DNA of 5,889 nt from an uncultured Ruminococcus sp. (lineage in GTDB: Bacteria > Bacillota > Clostridia > Oscillospirales > CAG-272), in contig CACXBN010000322.1 of NCBI GenBank assembly GCA_902765885.1, positions 1-5,889 of the forward strand, written 5' to 3'. The stretch's first letter is position 1, and each line of letters starts with the position of its first letter. Shown here piece after piece: positions 1-5,171 of this stretch. A program made the position numbers and the translations under genes. The notes under the pieces were generated by a model that was not told the DNA's origin, did no database searches, and was given only the letters and a program-made list of their open reading frames with translations.

Positions 1-860
1 GTTTTCACGCTGTCCCTTTTATTTATTTTCTTTGCGTAATGTGCGTATAAATATGTGGCAAGAAATGTGTCTCCCGCTCCTTTGAATATTTTGGGCTTTA
101 CTTTTTCAGATTCAAGATGTTCGGTCTTTCTTTCACCGTCCACGGTCGAGGTAAGAAACGCCCCGTCTGCTCCGAGTGTTGTGATGATATCCGTTTTTGG
201 ATATTTTTTCTCTGCTTCTTTCAGGATATCTTCCGTTTTTTCGCTCTCGCATTCAACAAGCCTCTTAAGTTCTTCCTTATTCGGCTTTATGATGTCCGGA
301 GGAAAATCTCCTTCAAGCGCTATCCTCGCCTGCACACCGTCGCAGTCCATGGCGACTATCCCGCCTTTTTCTTTGACTTTTTTGGTAAGTGAAGCATAGA
401 AATTATCTGAAATTCCTCTCGGACAGCTTCCAGAAATAACGACCACCGTATTTTCGTCTGTTTCGGAAAGAACGGCCTCGGTTATTTCTTCCTCCCGTCC
501 CGTGAATTCGGTTCCGGGAGCGTTGATCTCATATGTTTCGCCGTTTTCACCGATCGCTGAAACATTTATGCGCGTTTCCCCTTCCGTTTTTATGATAACG
601 GGTTCAAGTTTCTCATCTGTAACACTGTTCTCGATTATGCCGCCGATGTTTCCGCCCGTGACGATCACTGTAAGTATCCCGGTTTCTTCGTCATCGTATC
701 TGTCTTTCAGCTTTTTCAGCTGTCTGGATACATTGATGCCTTTTCCACCGGCAGAAAAAGACCATATCTTCGCTCTGTTCGTTGTGTCTTTTTCAATTTT
801 GTCCAGTATATAGCCGACATCGAGCGCGGGCGAAAGAGTAAGAGTGATAAATTTCATCAT
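1..860 (-). CDS. 1-phosphofructokinase-like PfkB-family sugar-phosphate kinase, C-terminus cut by window edge
   Basis: This gene was read by translating the minus strand from the ATGATG at 860-855; 286 codons are visible before the left edge. The family phosphorylates sugar phosphates with ATP in the cytoplasm (fructose 1-phosphate for FruK, tagatose 6-phosphate for LacC). The start TLSPALDVGY (residues 7-16) resembles the TLNPALD opening of FruK/LacC. AGGKGINVSR (37-46) is the PfkB sugar-binding signature. TRINVSAIGENGETYEINAPG (about 96-116) matches the strand region typical of 1-phosphofructokinases, and SGSCPRG (143-149) fits the family. KPNKEE (192-197) is the metal-binding NxxE motif. 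GAGDTF (261-266) is the anion-hole motif, with D264 as catalytic base. Only about 20-30 C-terminal residues should be missing against a usual length near 310. The lysine before GAGD (IFKGAGD) and DCDG at 172-175, where FruK usually has DTSG, are atypical, so the substrate is uncertain. The start overlaps the gyrB stop; either of two adjacent ATGs may be used. Confidence 0.92.
   Translation of the reverse strand, partial: MMKFITLTLSPALDVGYILDKIEKDTTNRAKIWSFSAGGKGINVSRQLKKLKDRYDDEETGILTVIVTGGNIGGIIENSVTDEKLEPVIIKTEGETRINVSAIGENGETYEINAPGTEFTGREEEITEAVLSETDENTVVVISGSCPRGISDNFYASLTKKVKEKGGIVAMDCDGVQARIALEGDFPPDIIKPNKEELKRLVECESEKTEDILKEAEKKYPKTDIITTLGADGAFLTSTVDGERKTEHLESEKVKPKIFKGAGDTFLATYLYAHYAKKINKRDSVK
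855..860 (-). promoter_or_regulatory. ATGATG start/stop overlap coupling the kinase gene to gyrB
   Basis: On the minus strand the gyrB end reads GTATGATGAAA. The gyrB TGA occupies 859-857. An ATG at 860-858 overlaps it by the ATGA type, and a second in-frame ATG at 857-855 overlaps it by one base. No clear Shine-Dalgarno sequence lies just upstream inside the gyrB 3' end; only a weak GAG is present. This layout is typical of translation by termination and reinitiation. Which ATG is used cannot be decided from the sequence. Confidence 0.7.
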
Positions 861-2980
861 ACATCAATATTCTCAACGTATTTTGCGTTTGCATCAATAA
901 ATTTCTTTCTGGGTTCGACTTTGTCTCCCATGAGGACCGAGAATATTTCGTCACACTTCATGGCATCTTCAACTTCGACTTTCAGAATCGTTCTCGTGTC
1001 TGGATTCATGGTGGTTTCGGCAAGCTCTTCTGCGTTCATCTCACCAAGACCTTTATATCTGTCAACAGTTATGTTTCCGCCGCCAAGCGAGCTTACCATT
1101 GCGTCTCTTTCGGCGTCATTGAAGGCATAAAGTTCTTTCTGACCTTTTCTGATCCTGTAAAGAGGCGGCTGTGCCAGAAATACGTGCCCGTCTTCTATCA
1201 GCTGCTTCATGTAGCGGAAGAAGAATGTGAGAAGCAGTATCCTTATATGCGAACCGTCAACATCGGCATCGGCCATTATTATAATCTTTCCGTATCTCAG
1301 TCTTGTTATGTCAAACGTGTCTCCTATTCCGCATCCTATAGCCTGGATAATAGGAAGCAGAGAAGGATTTCCGTAAACTTTGTCGACTCTCGATTTTTCT
1401 ACATTGAGAACCTTTCCTCTAAGCGGGAGTATTGCCTGGAAAATGGAATTTCTTCCTTTTTTTGCGCTTCCTCCTGCGGAATCTCCCTCTACAAGGAACA
1501 GTTCGGTGAATTTCACTCGTCTGTCCTGGCAGTCATGAAGTTTTCCGGGAAGAGTGGATCCTTCAAATGCGGATTTTCTTCTTGTTTCTTCTCTTGCCCT
1601 TCTTGCAGCTTCTCTTGCTCTCTGTGCGGCAAGTGATTTTTCGACTATAGCTTTAGCGACCGCAGGATTCTCTTCGTAAAATTCGGAGAGTTTTTCAGTC
1701 ACTATATTATCTACTATTCCCCTGACTTCAGAGTTTCCGAGTTTTGCCTTGGTCTGGCTTTCAAACTGCGCGTCCGGAAGTTTTACAGAAACGACGGCAC
1801 ACAGACCTTCTCTTGCGTCTTCTCCCGAAAGATTTTTATCGGAACTTTTGAGCGCTCCGCTTTTTCTTGCATAATCATTTAAAACTTTCGTTATTGCGGA
1901 CTTAAATCCCGTTTCGTGAGTTCCGCCGTCTATAGTTGCCATGTTGTTCGCAAAAGTGACTATTGTTTCATTGTAGCTGCTGTTGTACTGCATGGCCACT
2001 TCAGCTATTATGTCACCCTTCTGCGCTTTCATGTATATTACATCCGGATGAATAACATCAACATGCTTTGCTTTGTTTAAATGTTCGACGAACTGCTTGA
2101 TTCCTCCGTCATATTTCAGATCATATTCGAGATATTCTCCTCTTACGACCGTTTCGTCATCGTCATTTTCGAATTTTATCTTGTGAGAGGAGGGAACCTC
2201 TTCGGTTTCAGTCTCATCAGCCGCATCGGTCTCAGCCTCGTCGCCTTCTGCTGTTTCATCTTCAACAGACTCTTCTTCAAATTCTTCTTTTGCCGGAGCC
2301 GCGGACAGCTTTTTTCTTTCGTCTCTCAGTATGATCCTTATTCCCGCGTTGAGGAATGCCTGTTCACGAAGTCTGGTAAGCAGAATATCGAGATCAAATT
2401 CGGTTGTATCTGTGAAAATTTCGGGATCGGGTTTAAATCTTACATAAAGACCGTGTTTATCGGTCGGTCCTTCGTCTTTGAACTCTCTTGCTATATCTCC
2501 CTTTTCGAATCTTATTGTATAATGCCTTCCTTCATGTGCGTTGTCGACTTCCATCCATTCGGAAAGAGCGTTAACTACAGATGCTCCGACACCATGCAGA
2601 CCGCCGGCAATCTTGTAACCGCCGCCGCCGAATTTTCCTCCTGCGTGCAGTACCGTGAAAACAACTTCAAGAGTAGGTCTTCCGGTTGCATGCATACCTG
2701 AAGGTACTCCTCTTCCGTTGTCCTGTACGGAAACGGATCCGTCAGGATGAAGAACAACTTCTATACAATCGCACTTTCCGGCCATTGCCTCGTCGATGGA
2801 GTTGTCGACTATCTCGTAGACAAGGTGGTGAAGTCCTCTCTGTGATGTTGTTCCTATATACATTCCCGGGCGTTTTCTGACTGCTTCAAGTCCTTCAAGC
2901 ACCTGAATCTGTTCGTCATTATATGATTGATTCTCGGAAATATTTGTTTCGCTGTTTAATAATTCTTTATCGATATCCAT
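857..2980 (-). CDS. gyrB: DNA gyrase subunit B
   Basis: This 707-residue protein is the ATPase subunit of type IIA topoisomerase, which with GyrA introduces negative supercoils. Domains in order: the GHKL ATPase at about 25-220, with general base E56 and Mg-binding N60 in YEIVDNSIDEA, DNGRGVPSG at 87-95, and the glycine-rich ATP lid HAGGKFGGGGYK and GGLHGVGAS at 112-134. The transducer domain follows, with the QTK loop at Q409-K411. The TOPRIM domain has EGDSAGGSAKKGR (498-510) and MADADVDGSHIR (569-580). The C-terminal part has RYKGLGEMN (641-649). The IDEA and QTK regions and the neighbours favour GyrB over ParE. An extra acidic stretch of about 50 residues at roughly 226-277 separates the ATPase domain from the transducer and explains the length above the usual 630-650. 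The gene starts 25 nt after remB and overlaps the downstream kinase gene. No gyrA follows immediately. Confidence 0.98.
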   Translation of the reverse strand: MDIDKELLNSETNISENQSYNDEQIQVLEGLEAVRKRPGMYIGTTSQRGLHHLVYEIVDNSIDEAMAGKCDCIEVVLHPDGSVSVQDNGRGVPSGMHATGRPTLEVVFTVLHAGGKFGGGGYKIAGGLHGVGASVVNALSEWMEVDNAHEGRHYTIRFEKGDIAREFKDEGPTDKHGLYVRFKPDPEIFTDTTEFDLDILLTRLREQAFLNAGIRIILRDERKKLSAAPAKEEFEEESVEDETAEGDEAETDAADETETEEVPSSHKIKFENDDDETVVRGEYLEYDLKYDGGIKQFVEHLNKAKHVDVIHPDVIYMKAQKGDIIAEVAMQYNSSYNETIVTFANNMATIDGGTHETGFKSAITKVLNDYARKSGALKSSDKNLSGEDAREGLCAVVSVKLPDAQFESQTKAKLGNSEVRGIVDNIVTEKLSEFYEENPAVAKAIVEKSLAAQRAREAARRAREETRRKSAFEGSTLPGKLHDCQDRRVKFTELFLVEGDSAGGSAKKGRNSIFQAILPLRGKVLNVEKSRVDKVYGNPSLLPIIQAIGCGIGDTFDITRLRYGKIIIMADADVDGSHIRILLLTFFFRYMKQLIEDGHVFLAQPPLYRIRKGQKELYAFNDAERDAMVSSLGGGNITVDRYKGLGEMNAEELAETTMNPDTRTILKVEVEDAMKCDEIFSVLMGDKVEPRKKFIDANAKYVENIDV

Positions 2981-2992
2981 TAACGTTTTTTT

Positions 2993-2996
2993 CTCC
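2993..2996 (-). promoter_or_regulatory. gyrB ribosome binding site with long spacing
   Basis: GGAG lies 12 nt upstream of the gyrB ATG at 2980, separated from it by an A-rich spacer. This is longer than the usual 5-9 nt. No other ATG lies near enough to be an alternative, since the next methionine is residue 40, already inside the conserved ATPase fold. The start at 2980 is therefore kept and the site may be of modest strength. Confidence 0.5.
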
Positions 2997-3005
2997 GAAA
3001 CTTAC

Positions 3006-3263
3006 TTAAATGAGATTTTTCTCCGAATTCATGATTCTTGAAAATACTGCATTTGACGAAATATGAGTAAATACCACTTTTCCGTCTTCACACAGAACAA
3101 AAGATCTCGGAAGATCTTCTCCCGCCGATTCAACTTTTCCGTTTTTTTCGGCATTTTTCAAAAAACTTCCCGTTATGTCGGAAAACCTTTTGCCATCAAG
3201 ATCAAATATTCCTATTATATCTTTGTCAGACAGAATTTTTCCGGCTCCAATATGAACATACAT
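3006..3263 (-). CDS. remB: RemB/YaaB-like DUF370 extracellular matrix regulator
   Basis: This 85-residue protein resembles the RemA/RemB (DUF370) family by recall. The opening MYVHIGAGKILSDKDIIGIF matches the RemB pattern MYIHLGGEKIIxxxELIAIFD, and GEDLPRSFVLCEDGKVVFTHISS (about residues 48-70) matches GEEEPKSIVVTxDKVYYSPISS. In Bacillus subtilis RemA is a DNA-binding activator of matrix genes; RemB (YaaB) sits in the dnaN-gyrB cluster and its own role is less clear. The protein has no signal peptide or membrane segment. Position agrees with the family: in relatives it lies just before gyrB. It starts 9 nt after the dnaN stop with an AAGGA Shine-Dalgarno overlapping that stop, so it is probably co-transcribed and coupled. 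The family assignment is firm; the exact function here is inferred. Confidence 0.88.
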   Translation of the reverse strand: MYVHIGAGKILSDKDIIGIFDLDGKRFSDITGSFLKNAEKNGKVESAGEDLPRSFVLCEDGKVVFTHISSNAVFSRIMNSEKNLI

Positions 3264-3269
3264 ACCGGG

Positions 3270-3274
3270 TCCTT
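3270..3274 (-). promoter_or_regulatory. remB ribosome binding site overlapping the dnaN stop
   Basis: The minus strand reads TAAGGACCCGGTATG. The AAGGA core (3274-3270) uses two bases of the dnaN TAA stop (3275-3273) and sits 6 nt before the remB ATG. This spacing fixes the remB start and suggests translational coupling to dnaN. Confidence 0.75.
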
Positions 3275-4508
3275 ACTGATTCATTTTTACCGGCATGACG
3301 AAGTAAAGGAGACCGATATCTTCGTCATTGTCCGTGTTTTCTTCGACAACTCTTTCTGCAAAAACAGTGCTGTCCGGAGTCGTTTTTATAACCTGTCTGC
3401 CTTCGGCAGGTTCGATTACCACGCCTATAAGAGGCTTGTTGAGCTTTATCTTTATCGTATCAAATCTATCCGGGATCGTTCTTATGATATCAAGAAGGAA
3501 TTTGCAGTTGAATCCAATGGTGATATCATTTCCTTCAACGGATGCGGATATTCTTTCGTCGATCGTTCCGACCGATGATACGGCCGACAGTCTTATGCTT
3601 CTTCCGGAAAACTCAAGTTTGAGGAATGGCTTTCCGTTAACCCCGAGCTTGTCTGCAGCAACGAGAATTGCTCTTTCAAGCGCGTCAAGAAATTCTTTTC
3701 TCGACATGAATGCCTGAGTGGTATATGTTTTCGGGATGAATTTTTCTATTTCGATATACTGATCTTCGATCTTTCTGGTGAAGAAATACATTTCTCCTAT
3801 ATTGAAAATGGCATCCTTGTCATTGATTATCATTCTGATGTCATCTTCGGAGTCGCTTATGATGCCATAAAGGTCATTGAGGAAGCTGCCGGGAATGATA
3901 GCAGTGATGTCTTCTCTGCCGGTGATTAATTTTTCTGCAACCGCAACTCTCGTACTGTCACAACCGGTTATCGAGAATTTTCCGTCTCTTATTTTGAAAA
4001 GCGCGCCGTTGAAATATTCTCTCTGGCTGTTCTTTGCAACCGCAACGAGCGTCTCGCCGAGCATTTCCTTCAAAACATATTGTGGAAGTGTTATCGTATC
4101 TTCTCCGTTGAAATCCGGCATTGCAGGAAATTCTTCAACTGATGTTACAGCAAGTTCAAATACGGAATTTCCTCCTTTTACCACCATCTTGTTGTTCTGA
4201 TCCGTCTCAAACAGGATCTCACCGTCCGGCAGTTTGCTTACTATATCAAGTATCCTCTTTGTATTCAGGACACATGAACCTTTTTCCGTGATATCGCATT
4301 CAAATGTCAACCTTACACCTTTTTCAAGGTCAAATGCTGATATTCTGCAGAGATTTTCGTTTTCATTATTGTATGCTCCGAATCTTTTATCCGGAGGACA
4401 TTCCATAAGAATACCGTCAACAACTGCTCCGTTGTTTTTTGTCTGAGATATTTTAGATGCGGTTACAAGGGCATTAAGTAGTGAACTTCTTTCGAACGTA
4501 GCTTTCAT
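3273..4508 (-). CDS. dnaN: DNA polymerase III beta subunit (sliding clamp)
   Basis: This 411-residue protein is the ring-shaped processivity clamp that tethers DNA polymerase III and other clamp-binding proteins to DNA. The family start MKATFERSSLLNAL matches the usual MKFxIxRxxLLxAL. Domain I contains KRILDIVSKLPDGEI (84-98) and FELAVTSVEEFPAMP (117-131). Domain II contains TGCDSTRVAVAEK (181-193), the counterpart of TDSHRLAL next to the peptide-binding pocket, with His replaced by Thr. Domain III ends YFVMPVKMNQ (402-411), matching the VMPMR-type tail that lines the pocket, with Lys for Arg. The protein is 30-40 residues longer than usual, mainly from an acidic loop at about 371-398 just before the last strand. 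The frame is open 42 codons further upstream, but the conserved N-terminus and a GAGGT site support the start at 4508. Confidence 0.97.
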   Translation of the reverse strand: MKATFERSSLLNALVTASKISQTKNNGAVVDGILMECPPDKRFGAYNNENENLCRISAFDLEKGVRLTFECDITEKGSCVLNTKRILDIVSKLPDGEILFETDQNNKMVVKGGNSVFELAVTSVEEFPAMPDFNGEDTITLPQYVLKEMLGETLVAVAKNSQREYFNGALFKIRDGKFSITGCDSTRVAVAEKLITGREDITAIIPGSFLNDLYGIISDSEDDIRMIINDKDAIFNIGEMYFFTRKIEDQYIEIEKFIPKTYTTQAFMSRKEFLDALERAILVAADKLGVNGKPFLKLEFSGRSIRLSAVSSVGTIDERISASVEGNDITIGFNCKFLLDIIRTIPDRFDTIKIKLNKPLIGVVIEPAEGRQVIKTTPDSTVFAERVVEENTDNDEDIGLLYFVMPVKMNQ

Positions 4509-4515
4509 GTCTTTT

Positions 4516-4520
4516 ACCTC
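4516..4520 (-). promoter_or_regulatory. dnaN ribosome binding site
   Basis: GAGGT lies 7 nt before the ATG at 4508. It decides the start: the longer in-frame reading back to 4634 begins in A+T-rich sequence whose translation looks nothing like a clamp N-terminus. Confidence 0.8.
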
Positions 4521-4544
4521 GATTCTGTTTTTTCTGTATGGCTG

Positions 4545-4575
4545 ATAATATATATATAATTTAAAAGGATAATAA
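4545..4575 (-). promoter_or_regulatory. possible dnaN promoter (weak)
   Basis: An alternating TA tract on the minus strand contains TATATT (4552-4547) and TATTAT (4550-4545), either of which could be a sigma-A -10 box about 35-40 nt before the dnaN ATG. A TTATTA hexamer at 4575-4570 is 17 nt upstream of the first, but matches the -35 consensus at only three positions. The position is sensible and the sequence support is weak. Confidence 0.25.
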
Positions 4576-4674
4576 GGAACATCTTCATTATTATCAGAAT
4601 TTGAAAATTTTCCTTTTATTCCGAAAAAAATCAAAATATTGTATGATTTTTCTTTTTTTCAGGCTGTATATTGT

Positions 4675-4701
4675 TTTTTTAAGAATCTGAATCTTAAAAA
4701 A
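4675..4701. repeat. A+T-rich perfect inverted repeat, 10-bp arms
   Basis: TTTTTTAAGA (4675-4684) is the exact complement of TCTTAAAAAA (4692-4701), with a 7-nt loop. All but one pair in each arm are A-T, and no T-run follows the hairpin on the minus strand. It is therefore a poor terminator but a plausible easily unwound element. Confidence 0.55.
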
Positions 4702-4782
4702 TCAGGTTTTAAATCCATTTTGAAATTTCATATCCGTGTTCCAAAAACCGTTTAAGATATGTGATATCGGATTTGAAAAAAC

Positions 4783-4793
4783 TTCAGGCTGAA
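4783..4793. repeat. short palindrome TTCAG-G-CTGAA, sharing a 9-mer with 4658-4666
   Basis: The 11-base palindrome is centred on 4788. Its first nine bases, TTCAGGCTG, also occur in the same orientation at 4658-4666, 125 bases away. It may be a small protein-binding site, but chance is possible. Confidence 0.3.
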
Positions 4794-4884
4794 AAATCAA
4801 GTAAATTATTCGCCATTTGAAGAAATTTGATAAATGAAATGTTATGAAACTATTTTCAAAAAATATTTTTTAGAAAATAATCCG

Positions 4885-4927
4885 ACAGATGTAAAACCGC
4901 AGGAATCTCTTTTGATTTTACATTTGT
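4885..4927. repeat. imperfect inverted repeat, 12-bp arms (11 of 12 paired)
   Basis: ACAGATGTAAAA (4885-4896) pairs with TTTTACATTTGT (4916-4927) at 11 of 12 positions, around a 19-nt loop. The one exception would be a G-U pair in a plus-strand transcript. It is the longest dyad I found in the intergenic region, and no T-run follows it. Confidence 0.5.
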
Positions 4928-4990
4928 GTACGGTTTCAAACAAACGGATGAAATATCCGACGAAAAAATAGTTAATTCTGATTTATCAAA

Positions 4991-5020
4991 AAAGTTTTCA
5001 AATAGACGTTTGAAAATTTT
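4991..5020. repeat. inverted repeat built from two TTTTCAAA elements
   Basis: TTTTCAAA (4995-5002) and TTTGAAAA (5009-5016) form a perfect 8-bp dyad around the 6-base loop TAGACG. Three further A-T pairs lie outside one G/T mismatch, giving arms of 12 with 11 matches. A TTATCAAA copy lies directly upstream at 4983-4990. Confidence 0.5.
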
Positions 5021-5171
5021 ATAATTGTCTAACAACAATATATCGAAATGATTATGAATGACACATACTAGATATTGAATTAATAGTTTTAAGAAAATTT
5101 GTTATCCAATGAAAAATTTGAAAATTTCAGAAAATTCAAATAATCAGGATATTATCAAATTTAGTCAACAA

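Larger units (their letters stand above)
4600..5159. repeat. dispersed 8-mer family TTWTCAAA (nine copies, both strands)
   Basis: TTTTCAAA occurs at 4853-4860 and 4995-5002, and its complement TTTGAAAA at 4600-4607, 4772-4779, 5009-5016 and 5117-5124. TTATCAAA occurs at 4983-4990 and 5152-5159, with the complement at 4826-4833. Three copies fall within 34 bases (4983-5016). The same 8-mer is rare in the 5.2 kb of coding sequence; I noticed single copies at 3155-3162 and 3993-4000. The TTATC half equals the first half of the DnaA box. These could be diverged DnaA boxes or merely A+T-rich structural repeats. Confidence 0.5.
4509..5171. other. dnaA-dnaN intergenic region, candidate part of oriC
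   Basis: These 663 bases hold no credible gene. By eye the region is clearly richer in A+T than the flanking genes. In many Bacillota the dnaA-dnaN gap carries DnaA boxes and the unwinding element, and a gap this long suggests the same. No perfect TTATCCACA box is present. The nearest matches (7 of 9) are TTATCCAAT at 5102-5110 and TTATCAAAA at 4983-4991. Instead the region holds nine TTWTCAAA elements and three inverted repeats, listed separately. No G+C-rich hairpin with a T-run, such as a dnaA terminator, was found. The area upstream of dnaA, the other usual origin site, is outside the window. Confidence 0.55.

Noticed and set aside
55..813. Plus-strand reading frames opposite the kinase gene
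   Set aside because: The minus strand encodes a continuous PfkB-family protein with all key motifs, so the Ser/Phe-rich plus-strand frames are shadows.
2081..2701. 206-residue plus-strand reading frame opposite gyrB
   Set aside because: It lies wholly antisense to a conserved gyrB region and its translation shows no recognisable domain; it is a frame shadow.
4509..4634. 42-codon N-terminal extension of dnaN
   Set aside because: The family N-terminus MKATFERSSLL begins at 4508 with a well-placed GAGGT, and the extension reads through A+T-rich leader sequence.
4856..5038. 60-residue minus-strand reading frame in the intergenic region
   Set aside because: It starts with TTG, has no Shine-Dalgarno sequence, overlaps two inverted repeats and resembles no protein family I recognise. 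A+T-rich noncoding sequence explains it.
5066..5090. DnaA-trio-like run (TAG, ATA, TTG, AAT, TAA, TAG)
   Set aside because: The triplets do not keep the repeating trio pattern and no strong DnaA box lies directly beside them.
5117..5140. Possible dnaA terminator (TTTGAA/TTCAAA arms followed by T-rich sequence)
   Set aside because: The arms are only 6 bp with a 12-nt loop and a single G-C pair each, too weak for an intrinsic terminator.
5140..5168. TTGACT-17-GATTAT promoter-like pair on the minus strand after dnaA
   Set aside because: The -10 hexamer matches only 4 of 6, and it would imply a leader of over 600 nt before dnaN; chance is likely in such A+T-rich DNA.
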